Assembly (NCBI GenBank): GCA_011799875.1
Contig: CM022300.1
Coordinates: 113,411,201-113,475,200, forward strand
DNA: 64,000 nucleotides
Origin: Thinopyrum elongatum
Taxonomy: Eukaryota; Streptophyta; Magnoliopsida; Poales; Poaceae
Reading direction: 5' to 3'
In this document: positions 10,924-21,231 of the stretch, one piece after another
Layout of the letters: the number at the start of each line of letters is the position of its first letter
How positions within the stretch are numbered: the stretch's first letter is position 1
Program-made: the position numbers and the translations under genes
Notes under the pieces: model-generated
Database searches by the model: none
Seen by the model: only the letters and a program-made list of their open reading frames with translations
Told to the model about the DNA's origin: nothing

Positions 10924-11010
10924 AAGCTTGGGGATGCCCAAGGCATCCCAAGGTAATATTCAAGGGCAACCAAGAGCCTAAGCTTGGGGATGCCCCGGAA
11001 GGCATCCCCT
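10924..11010 (+). other. Tandem pair of GGGGATGCC hairpins
   Basis: Two adjacent copies of cctaagcttggggatgcc are each followed by a complementary ggcatccc arm. The first has a 3-nt loop and one bulged G; the second (10987-11010) has a perfect 9-bp stem GGGGATGCC/GGCATCCCC with a 6-nt loop. Dimerisation, packaging or priming are possible roles; none is shown. Confidence 0.7.
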
Positions 11011-13017
11011 CTTTCGTCTTCGTCTATCAGTAACTTTACTTGAGGCTATATTTTTATTCACCACATGATATGTGTTTTGCTTGGAGCGTCTTGTATTATA
11101 TGAGTCATTACTTTTTAGTTTGCCACAATCATCCTTGCTGTACACACCTTTTGAGAGGGACACGCATGAATCATGATTTATTAGAATACTCTATGTGCTT
11201 CACTTATATCTTTTGAGCTAGGCAATTTTGCTCTAGTGCTTCACTTATATCTTTTTAGAGCACGGCGGTGGCTTTATTTTATAGAAATTATTGCACTCTC
11301 ATGCTTCTCTTATATTATTTTGAGAGTCTCTCAAAACAGCATGGTAATTTGCTTTGGTTATGAATTTAGTCCTAATATGATAGACATCCAAGAGGGATAT
11401 AATAAAAACTTTCATATAAAGTGCATTGAATACTATGAGAAGTTTGATTCCTTATGATTGTTTTGAGATATAAAGATGGTGATGTTAGAGTCAAGCTAGT
11501 GAGTAATTGTGAATTGGAGAAATACTTGAGTTAAGGTTTGTGAGTCCCGTAGCATGCACGTATGGTGAACCGTTATTTAACGAAGTTGGAGCATGAGATA
11601 TTTTTTGATTGTCTTCTTTATGAGTGGCGGTCGGGGATGAGCGATGGTCTTTTCCTACCAATCTATCCCCCTAGGAGCATGCGTGTAGTACTTTGTTTCG
11701 ATGACTAATAGATTTTTGCAATAAGTATGTGAGTTCTTTATGACTAATGTTGAGTCCATGGATTATACGCACTCTCACCCTTCCACCTTTGCTAGCCTCT
11801 CTAGTGCCGCGCAACTTTTGCCGGTACCATACACCCACCATATACCTTCCTCAAAACAGCCACCATACCATCCTATTATGGCATTTCCATAGCCATTCCG
11901 AGATATATTGCCATGCAATTTTCCACCATTCCGTTTTATTATGACACGCTTCATCATTGTCATATTGCTTTGCATGATCATGTAGTTGACATCGTATTTG
12001 ATGCAAAGCCACATTTCATAATTCTTTCATACATGTCACTCTTGATTCATTGCACATCCCGGTACACTGTCGGAGGCATTCATATAGAGTCATATTTTTT
12101 TCTAAGTATCGAGTTGTAATTCTTGAGTTGTAAGTAAATAAAAGTGTGATGATCTTCATTATTAGAGCATTGTCCCATGTGAGGAAATAAAAAAAAGGAG
12201 GCCAAAGAAGCCAAACCAAAAGAAAAAAAAATAAAAAAAGTGAGAGAAAAAGAGAGAAGGGGCAATGCTACTATCCTTTTTCCACACTTGTGCTTCGAAG
12301 TAGCACCATGATCTTCATGATAGAGAGTCTCCTATTTTGTCACTTTCATATACTAGTGGGAAATTTTCATTATAGAACTGGGCTTGTATATTCCAACTAT
12401 GGGCTTCCTCAAATTGCCCTAGGTCTTCATGAGCAAGCAAGTTGGATGCACACCCACTTAGTTTTCTTGTGAGCTTTCATACACTTATAGCTCTAGTGCA
12501 TCCGTTGCATGGCAATCCCTACTCACTCACATTGATATCTATTGATGGGCATATCCATAGCCCGTTAATACGCCTAGTTGATGTGAGTCTATCTCCTTTT
12601 TTGTCTTCTCCACAACCACCATATTCTATTCCACCTATAGTGCTATGTCCATGGCTCACGCTCATGTGTTGCGTGAAAGTTGAAAAAGTTTGAGAACACT
12701 AAAAGTATGAAACAATTGCTTGGCTTGTCATCGGGGTTGTGCATGATTTGAATATTTTGTGTGATGAAGATGGAGCATAGCCAGACTATATGATTTTGTA
12801 GGGATAAGCTTTCTTTGGCCATGTTATTTTGAGAAGACATAATTGCCTTGTTAGTATGCTTGAAGTATTATTGTTTTTATGTCAATATTAAACTTTTGTT
12901 TTGAATCTGAACATTCCTGCCACAATAAAGAAAATTACATGGATAAATATGTTAGGTAGCATTCCACATCAAAAATTCTATTTTTATCATTTACCTACTT
13001 GAGGACGAGCTGGAATT

Positions 13018-13032
13018 AAGCTTGGGGATGCT
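13018..13032 (+). other. Polypurine tract of element I
   Basis: aagcttggggatgct lies directly before the 3' LTR start at 13033, the expected plus-strand primer position. Confidence 0.75.
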
Positions 13033-14611
13033 TGATACGTCTCCAACGTATCTATAATTTTTTATTGTTCCATGCTATTATATTATCTGTTTTGGATGTT
13101 TTATATGCATTAATATGCTATTTTATATTATTTTTGGGATTAACCTATTAACCTAGAACCCAGTGCCAGTTTCTATTTTTTCTTGTTATTTAGCTTTGTG
13201 GGAAAGGAATACCAAACGGAGTCCAAACGGAATAAAACCTTCGCGATGATTTTTCTTGGACTAGAAGACACCCAGGAGACTTGGAGATGAAGTCGGAGGA
13301 GCCATGAGGCGGCCACAAGGGTGGAGGGCGCGCCCAGGGGGGTAGGGCATGCCCTTGTGGGCCCCCGTGACTCCCCTTACCTAATTCTTTCGCCTATATA
13401 TTCACATATGTTCCCAAACCACCAGAGGCATCCACGAAAACACTTTTCCACCGCCGCAACCTTCTGTACCCGTGAGATCCCATCTAGGGACCTTTTCTGG
13501 CACCCTGCTGGAGGGGGATTCGATCACGGAGGGCTTCTACATCAACTCTATTGCCCTTACAATGAAGCGTGAGTAGTTTACATTAGACCTACGGGTCCAT
13601 AGCTAGTAGCTAGATGGCTTCTTCTCTCTCTTTGATTATCAATACCATGTTCTCCTTGTTGTTCTTGGAGATCTATCCGGTGTAATATTCTTTTGCGGTG
13701 TGTTTGTCGAGATCCGATGAATTGTGGATTTGTGATCAGCTTATCTATGAATATTATTTGAATCTTCTCTGAATTCTTATGTGCATGATTTGATATCTTT
13801 GTAATTCTCCTCGAATTATCGGTTTGGTTTGGCCAACTAGATTGGTTTTTCTTGCAATGAGAGAAGCGCTTAGCTTTGGGTTCAATCTTGCGGTGTCCTT
13901 TCCCAGTGACAGTAGGGGTAGCAAGGCACGTATTGTATTGTTGCCATCGAGGATAAAAAGATGGGGTTTACATTATATTGCTTGAGTTTATTCCTCTACA
14001 TCATGTCATCTTACTTAATGCGTTACTCTGTTCTTCATGAACTTAATACTCTAGATGCAGGCAGGAGTCGGTCGATGTGTGGAGTAATAGTAGTAGATGC
14101 AGAATCATTTCGGTCTACTTGACACAGACGTGATGCCTATATTTCATAATCATTGCCTTAGATATCGTCATAACTTTGCGCTTTTCTATCAATTGCTCGA
14201 CAGTAATTTGTTCACCCACCATTTTATTTGCTATCTTGAGAGAAGCCTCTAGTGAAACCTATGGCCCCCGGGTCTATTTTCCATCATATAAGTTTCCAAT
14301 CTACTATTTTCAATCTTTTACTTTACGATCAATAAACCAAAAAACCCAAAAATATTTACTTTATCTTTTGTTTAGTTTTACCTATCTCTACCAGATCTCA
14401 CTTTTGCAAGTAACCATGAAGGGATTGACAAACCCTTTATCGCGTTGGGTGCAAGTTGTTTGATTGTTTGTGTAGGTGCTAGGTGATTTGTGCGTTGTCT
14501 CCTACTGGATTGATACCTTGGTTCTCTAACTGAGGGAAATACTTGTCTCTACTTTGCTGCATCACCCTTTCCTCTTCAAGGGAAAAACCAACGCAAGCTC
14601 AAGAAGTAGCA
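13033..14611 (+). repeat. 3' LTR of element I
   Basis: Begins tgatacgtctccaacg and ends caagaagtagca, followed by the AGTAT duplication at 14612-14616. It differs from the 5' LTR by scattered substitutions and small indels, for instance in the GC-rich module at 13313-13360. Confidence 0.92.
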
Positions 14612-14616
14612 AGTAT

Positions 14617-14787
14617 CATATCATGATACCGTATCATATTAAATGATGTGCTACTTTGTGTCATGCATGGTAATAAATGTAGTCATCTATGATACCAATA
14701 TATCATACTAGGCATTACGGATGTAGTATCATACACTAGTATCGTATGCATGATACTAGTACATGATACTCTCCATTACAACCAGCA
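14617..14787. mobile_element. MITE b, right part
   Basis: Continuation of the MITE begun at 7479. It is rich in gatac/gtatc words and ends with the inverted terminus followed by TAA at 14788-14790. Confidence 0.8.
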
Positions 14788-14790
14788 TAA

Positions 14791-15867
14791 GGCTCAATTT
14801 CAAAATCTCTCCAACCAAGGTAGACGGTGAGTGGTGGAATTAATTTCGTAGTTTGCAAAAGTACTTAATTAGTACGCTCGTTTTCTCAAAATGTTATGTT
14901 TACCGATGCATTAATTACAACGAATGCGTGCATGACCACTAAATTTCCATGAACTTCTACATGCATTGGTGAGTTTTCTCTTGATACTACTTGCATCGGG
15001 TGATTTAATGCACCTCGAAATCCAAACATGTGATGGTAAGTACTAGTAGAATTGAGACTTATAAAACGTAAAAACGAATTTTTTTAGTTGAGCCCTATAA
15101 ACCAGAAAGGACGGAGTAGTATGTAGTACTACCTCCATAGTGGGTACGTACTCCGTAAAATCAGATTTTCCCAAAGGGTGTGACTAGGTCTTAGTCGACT
15201 GAGATCTAATCAAGTCTAAGTCAAGTGATATAGTATGTATGAAGAAAAAAGAAAAACTGGAAATAATTTTTTGCATGAACCTCCATGCAAAATCACAGAA
15301 AAATACTATCGACTGAGACATAACGAAGTCTAAGTCGACTAAGACTTAGCAAAACTGTTTCCCAAAACTAAGTCGCTCAACCTTTATTTGCTTGTTTCCC
15401 TTCTTGCCTCGTTGCCTCGAACAGACTATGCCAAACTCCCCTGCCTCCCGCACGGGAAAAGACCCGCCCTCGCCTTTTTTAGTCCGGGTTTGTATCGATG
15501 GATCGCGCGAAGCAGCAAAAACCAAGCCGTGTCTTGTACTCCTCCGTCGTACTAAAAGACTGGCGACGCTCGCTTTCATGAATTCTGTACTTCCTCTCGC
15601 CGACATGTGGGACATATAGCAACCAGGTTGATGTGTCATGCACCAAATAACAGTGCAGAACAGCAAGGGGGACGCACCCCAATCGTAGCGCCCCAGTAGT
15701 AGTAATGAGCAATGAGACGTCAAATCACAATGCTGCACCTTTCCCACAGACGGACGAAGCAACCATTATTATTTCACACTTTGCTGAATCCGCTTCTCCA
15801 TCATCTCCTTCAAGAAAACCATGTATTGCTTCTGCCATTATTCTGCCTCAAGAGGGACGCGCATCGC
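14791..15867. other. Intergenic host sequence with a fold-back MITE
   Basis: No gene is seen. A fold-back element of about 180 bp lies at 15178-15356 (separate entry). From about 15560 to 15840 the sequence resembles 32748-32990 ('gccgacatgtgg', 'gtcaaatcacaa', 'gacgaagcaaccat', 'aatccgcttctcc'). ORFs around 15346-15762 shift against that copy and are not convincing. Confidence 0.5.
15178..15356. mobile_element. Fold-back MITE with AGTCTTAGTCGACT-type arms
   Basis: The left arm contains 'ggtcttagtcgactgaga'. The right arm contains 'taagtcgactaagactta', so the arms are imperfect inverted copies, and 'agtctaagtc' and 'atactatcgactgaga' repeat within them. No target duplication was established; the class is open. 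Confidence 0.55.
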
Positions 15868-16730
15868 TGTCGGCGTTCTGGGAACCAGGGTACCCAGACT
15901 TGCCTGCCTGCGGCCCATGGTGTGGCACCTTCGCCGGCCTGGTACGGCCCACCTCCAAGACTACCAAGACAAGACCCTCGCGAGGCAGACGACGCCAAGA
16001 CCTCCCGAGGGAGCGGCCTCCCTAGGCTGCCTCCTGAGGAGCGGAGATTCATATGCAGGTGCCCAAACCTAATGAGGTTGCAGTGATGCAAGCCATGACG
16101 ACCAAGGCTAGGCGAGCGCCAGCGGGCGCACAGTAGACAGTTTCCTCTTTGGTGCTAAGGAGGCAAGCGTAGGCGTGGGTTCCCAAGGACTCAGGCAAAG
16201 GTTTCCATTCTTGTGTAATGAGACCAAGACCACCAGGACGGCAGGACGGATGTCATCACCGAGCCCACCGCAGCGTCATGCCAGAAGCTTTGCAGGCGAA
16301 GACCACCTTTCGCCAGGATAAGATGTACTACTTGTCCCCTTTCAAATTGGCCGTTGTGGAATCCCTTGCCGCCTACGTTTTGGGAAGAGGACCAAGGCCA
16401 CTATAAATATAGGCTAGCCACCACCGTAGAGCAGGACGAACCCCTCGGGATCGGATCCTTTCCACCCTCACCAGAGCAGACCTCGCGAGGTTGTTCATCC
16501 CTTGTACTTGTTCATCCTCAGCCCATCGTGAGGCAAATCCACCACAAAGCAGGAGTAGGGTCTTACACCGCAAGGTGGCCCGAACCTGGGTAAACTGTCG
16601 TGTTCACCTTCTTCCTTGTTCCTCGAGCTAGGCCGTAGGGCGACGAGCTGGTTGGCTGAATAGGTTGAGTCCTTCGCACACGCCCCAGAGTTCGAACCTT
16701 TCTTGGGTCTGCGGAGCCCTGAATCCTCCA
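15868..16730 (+). repeat. 5' LTR of element III
   Basis: Starts tgtcggcgttctgggaacc and ends gaatcctcca. It is colinear with 31410-32289, which has a 20-odd-base insertion near 31520 ('catgaggggccaagcc'). A TATA-like 'actataaatatagg' lies at about 16402. Confidence 0.88.
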
Positions 16731-16732
16731 TT

Positions 16733-16750
16733 TGGCACCCCAGGTAGGGG
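16733..16750 (+). other. Putative primer-binding site of element III
   Basis: tggcaccccaggtagggg starts two bases after the LTR end. It begins with the TGG expected for pairing to a tRNA CCA end; the tRNA was not identified. Confidence 0.55.
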
Positions 16751-16801
16751 CATGTCGAAGCCTCTCCTCCACCGTTGCTCCGCCGCCGTTCCGTCGTTCC
16801 T

Positions 16802-17755
16802 ATGGCCGACGCTCGCCGTGTCCGTGCCGAGTGTCGGGCCGCTCGTGTCGCCCAGACGGCTCCCGCGGGCAACGGCGCTCCTCGCCGCTCTGCCTCCCTG
16901 GTGGCTAACGCCGCCAACGACCCTGCTGCTCGCGAACAGCAGGACTCGTCGCTGCCACCGTCTGTGCGGCGCGATGGCCGCACCGCGACCCCATCACCAA
17001 CTCCGGCCGCGGCATCATCTTCTCACGTTTGTCACGGGCCGGCGAACGCGCAGGCTGTGCTGCTCATGGCGCGTGGGCTTCTACGCTATCGTCCGGCCAA
17101 CGACCTCTACGACGACTGGCTCGCCCGCATCGCCGAGCTCGTCAACGCCGCCGGTGAGGCCCCTGCACCATCCCGTTCACCGACGTCCTCCGCCGTCCCT
17201 GGCGGGCCACGTGGCTCACGGCGCGCCTCTTCCTCCTCCTCTGCACGGCGCGGACCCCGAGCCTAAGCATGACGCACCCCAGCGCGACCCGCCGCGCAGA
17301 GCGCCGACACGCGATGAAGAAAGCTGCCAGGTGGTGCAGTGGCCCCAAGGAGAAGCGCGTGCGCTTCCAGCGCCGCTGCGTCAAGACCGCATGCCGCCGG
17401 AGGAGGTGGCGCGTGGGCGACAAGATCAAGCTCCCCCCATGCGATCGGTACCTGTGAGTGCGGCACGCTGCCGTGCTTTCACCCCGGAGCTACGCCGCGT
17501 CATTTGGCCCGGCAAGTTCAACTCGGATCTGCCTCCACGCTTCGACAGCACCCTCGATCCCGCTGAGTTCCTCCAGCTCTACGAGCTAAGCATCGAGGCG
17601 GTGAACAGCAATGACAAGGTCATGGCGAACTAGTTCCCCATGGCCCTCAAGGATGGCGCGCATTCTTGGCTCCTGAACCTCCCGGTGGGGTCGATCTCCT
17701 CCTGGGATGAGCTAGGCGAGCGCTTCATCGCCAACTTCCGGGGCACTCGGCGGCG
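16802..17755 (+). pseudogene. gag of element III, broken
   Basis: The N-terminal part opens at ATG 16802 (MADARRVRAECRAAR...) and runs to a stop at 17266. It includes 'LLRYRPANDLYDDWLARI', typical of the N-terminal region of this gag branch. The capsid-like part continues in another frame: 'RAFTPELRRVIWPGKF', 'PPRFDSTLDPAEFLQLYELS', 'MALKDGAHSWLLNLPVGSIS', 'WDELGERFIANF'. An in-frame TAG at 17631-17633 stands where the family has tryptophan. Past the GT of 'FRGT' the homology stops and a run of basic and glutamine codons follows. At least one frame shift and one nonsense codon make it non-functional. Confidence 0.7.
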
Positions 17756-18127
17756 GTCGAGAACTCAGATGGCAAGGATGCCATCCTGCCTCCTGAGGCC
17801 ATCCCCAAGAAGAAGAAGCAGCTCCTCCCAAAGGGCCGTCAGGGGGCTGGGGCGCCCGACGGTCATACCTCAGGCCTCGAGCCCTCTGCTGGGGCGTCTT
17901 TCCCACTCGCATAGGAAGGCACGCCTAGCGCCGCTATCGGGACGGACTCGGGGGCTCTCATCTGGAGGGCCTCTGACCTGACCAGCGTCACGAGGGAGGC
18001 GTTCGGGCACCACGTGGGGGCGTGCTTTGGCGCGCGCCTCTGTGAGCAAGGTGCAAGGCATGGGGCGCCAAGCGCTCAGGAGTTCATCACCAAGGCAATC
18101 AAGGAGCTTCGGGAGGCGTGAGCCATG
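17756..18127 (+). other. Unassigned GC-rich part of element III before element II
   Basis: No recognised domain. A short open stretch near 17975-18120 reads TSVTREAFGHHVGACFGARL and on to KAIKELREA before a stop. It might be a fragment of a host gene or of pol; it is too short to decide. Confidence 0.35.
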
Positions 18128-19650
18128 TGATACGTCCATTTTGCATCATGCTTTTATGTTGATATTTATTGCATTATGGGCTGTTATTACACATTATGGC
18201 ACAATACTTATGCCTTTACTCTCTTATTTTACAAGGTTTACATGAAGAGGGAGAATGCCGGCAGCTGGAATTCTGGGCTGGAAAAGGAGCAAATATTAGA
18301 GACCTATTCTGCACAACTCCAAAAGTCCCGAAACTTCACGGAGAATCATTTTGGAATTAATAAAAAATATTGGGCGAAGAAAGCACCAAAGGGGGGCCAC
18401 CAGCCATCCACAAGGGTGGAGGGCGCGCCCTACCACCCTGGGCGCACCCCTTGCCTTGTGGACCACCTGGCAGGCCCCCGATGCCCATCTTCTGCTATAT
18501 GGTGTGTTTTGACCTGGAAAAAATCAGAAGGAAGCTTTCAGGAAGAAGCGCCGCCATCTCGAGGCGAAACTTGGGCAGAACCAATCTAGGGCTCCGGTGG
18601 AGCTGTTCTGCCGGGGAAACTTACCTCCGGGAGGGGGAAATCGAAGCCATCGTCATCACCAGCGATCCTTTCATCGAGAGGGGATCAATCTCCATCAACA
18701 TCTTCACCAGCACCGTCTCCTCTCAAACCCTAGTTCATCTCTTGCATCCGAGCTTTGTCTCAAAACCTCAGATTGGTACCTGTGGGTTGCTAGTAGTGTT
18801 GATTACTCCTTGTAGTTGATGCTAGTTGGTTTACTCGGTGGAAGATCATATGTTCAGATCCTTAATGATAATTAATACTCCTCTGATTATGAACATCAAT
18901 ATGCTTTGTGAGCAGTTTCGTTTGTTCCTGAGGACATGGGAGAAGTCTAGTTATAAGTAATCATGTGAATTTGGTATTCGTTTGATATTTTGATGAGATG
19001 TATGTTGTCTTTCCTCTAGTGGTGTTATGTGAATGTCAACTACATGACACTTCACCATGATTTGGGCCTAGAGGAAGGCATTGGGAAGTAATTAGTAGAT
19101 GATGGGTTGCTAGAGTGACAGAAGCTTAAACTCTAGTTTATGCGTTGCTTCGTAAGGGGCTGATTTGGATCCATATGTTTCATGCTATGGTTAGATTTAT
19201 CTTAATTTTTCTTTCGTAGTTGCGGATGCTTGCAAGAGGGGTTAATCATAAGTGGGAGGATTGTCCAAGGAAGGGCAGCACCCAAGCACCGGTCCACCCA
19301 CATATCAAATTATCAAAGTAACGAACGCGGATCATATGAGCATGATGAAAACTAACTTGACAACAATTCCCATGTGTCCTCGGGAGCGCTTTGCTTTATA
19401 TAAGAGTTCGTCCAGGCTTGTCCTTTGCTACAAAAAGGATTGGGACACCTTGCTGCACCTTAGTTACTTTTGTTACTTGTTACCCATTACGAATTATCTT
19501 ATCATACAACTATATGTTACCGATAATTTCAGTGCTTGCAGAGAATACCTTACTGAAAACCGCTTGTCATTTCCTTCTGCTCCTCGTTGGGTTCGACACT
19601 CTTACTTATCGAAAGGACTACGATAGATCCCCTATACTTGTGGGTCATCA
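18128..19650 (+). repeat. 5' LTR of element II
   Basis: Starts tgatacgtccattttgcatc and ends cttgtgggtcatca. The 3' copy differs by scattered substitutions and lacks 'ttctgggctgg' present near 18271. It contains the GC-rich inverted module at 18408-18461. Confidence 0.92.
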
Positions 19651-19661
19651 AGAATCTTTTC

Positions 19662-19680
19662 TGGCGCCGTTTTCGGGGAG
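19662..19680 (+). other. Primer-binding site of element II, tRNA-Asp type
   Basis: tggcgccgttttcggggag lies 11 bases after the LTR. It is the same kind of site as in element I, with TTT in place of TGC near the centre. Confidence 0.82.
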
Positions 19681-19771
19681 TGAAGCACCTTTGGTAAGTG
19701 GAAATTGGTAAGGAAACATTTATATAGTGTGCTGAAATTTACTGTTACTTTTTACTACGGAAAATAATCCT

Positions 19772-21231
19772 TTGAGGGTTTTTTTTGGGGTATCTTCACC
19801 CCGACCGAAAGAGCAAAGAGTTGCTCCTCAACCTACTGCACCTACTGAAAATATTTATTATGAAATTCCTTCGGGTATGATAGAGAAACTGCTAGATAAT
19901 CCTTATACAGGAGATGGAACACTACATCCTGATATGCATCTAATCTATGTGGATGAAGTTTTTGGATTATTTAAGCTTGCAGGTTTGCCTGGGGATGAAG
20001 TCAAGAAGAAGGTTTTCCCTTTATCTTTGAAGGAGAAGGCATTGACATGGTATAGGCTATGTGATGATATTGGATCATGGAACTACAATCGATTGAAATT
20101 GGAATTTCATCAGAAGTTTTATCCTATGCATCTGGTTCATCGTGATCGGAATTATATTTATAATTTTTGGCCTCGTGAAGGAGAAAGTATCGCTCAAGCT
20201 TGGGGGAGGCTTAAGTCAATGTTATATTCATGCCCCAATCATGAGCTCTTAAGAGAAATTATTATTCAAAAAATGTATGCTCGGCTTTCTCATAATGATC
20301 GATCCATGCTCGATACTTCTTGCACTGGTTCTTTTATGAAGAAGGATATTGAATTCAAATGGGATTTATTGGAAATAATTAAACACAACTCTGAAGATTG
20401 GGAACTCGACAAAGGTAATGAGTCAGGTATAAACCTTAAGTTTGATTGTGTTAAATCTTTTATGGATACCGATGCTTTTCATGATTTTAGCACTAAATAT
20501 GGACTTGACTTTGAGATAGTAGCTTCTTTCTGTGAATCATTTGCTACTCATGTTGATCTCCCTAAGGAGAAGTGGTTTAAATATCATCCTCCCATTGATG
20601 CTAAAGTAGTTGAACCTATTAAAGTTGAATAAGAAACTATTGCTTATAATGTTGATCCTATTGTTCCTACTGCTTATATTGAGAAACCACCTTTTCCTGT
20701 TAGAATAAAGGATCATGCTAAAGCTTCAACTGTGGTTCGTAAGAGTTATACTAGAACACCTACACCCCCTAAACAAATTAAATTTGAACCTAGCATTGCT
20801 ATGGTTAAAGATCTCTTGGTTGATAATATTGATGGGCATGTTATTTATTTCTGTGATGAAGCTGCTAGAATTGCTAAACCCGATATTAAAGATAAACATA
20901 GACCTGTTGTTGGCATGCCTGTTGTTTCTGTTAAAATAGGAGATCATTGTTATCATGGCTTATGTGATGTGGGTGCTAGTGTGAGTGCAATTCCTTTTAC
21001 TTTATATAAAGAAATTATGAATGATATTGCACCTGCTAAGATAGAGGATATTGATGTTACTATTAAGCTTGCCAATAGAGATACTATATCACCAATTGGG
21101 ATTGTTAGAGATGTTGAAGTCTTGTGTGGGAAAATAAAATACCCTACTAATTTTCTTGTTCTTGCTTCCCCACAAGATGACTTTTGTCCCATTATATTTT
21201 GTAGACCTTTCTTGAATACCGTGCTAAGATA
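19772..21231 (+). pseudogene. gag-protease of element II, with nonsense codon and frame shift
   Basis: The frame opens around 19772. The gag part covers about 286 residues (SGMIEKLLDNPYTGDGTLHP, KALTWYRLCDDIGSWNYNRL, EGESIAQAWGRLKSML), matching plant retrotransposon gag. A TAA at 20630-20632 interrupts it, but the same frame continues for some 200 codons. The continuation includes the aspartic protease core LCDVGASVSAIPF, where Athila elements usually have D-L/V-G-A-S. After RPFLNTV the frame breaks near 21225, by loss of bases relative to the continuing sequence 'DCEKDIVTVGLGDM' read in another frame. Gag would form the particle and protease would cut the polyprotein, but neither can be made in full. 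Confidence 0.85.

Larger units (their letters stand above)
10263..13032 (+). other. Non-coding 3' internal region of element I
   Basis: No coding frame is convincing. Directly after the ORF is a structured-looking stretch (gcgttaaacaatagcgc, then ttgggaggcaacccaa, near 10296-10331). Two hairpins lie at 10927-11010. Short direct repeats such as 'gtgcttcacttatatctttt' occur near 11200 and 11245. The region ends at the purine tract. Confidence 0.6.
7581..14611 (+). mobile_element. Element I: complete non-autonomous Athila-like LTR element
   Basis: Two LTRs (7581-9168, 13033-14611), a tRNA-Asp-like primer site at 9180, a purine tract before the 3' LTR and a perfect AGTAT duplication mark a complete single insertion of about 7.0 kb. 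The internal region of about 3.9 kb has one ORF (9423-10262) and no gag, protease, reverse transcriptase, RNase H or integrase motifs. It must therefore have moved using proteins supplied by an autonomous relative; an Athila-type element is the natural candidate because the primer site is the same kind as in element II. Confidence 0.9.

Noticed and set aside
16495..16983. Minus-strand frame of 162 codons
   Set aside because: It spans the LTR end, primer site and gag start of element III in antisense. A shadow of GC-rich sequence.
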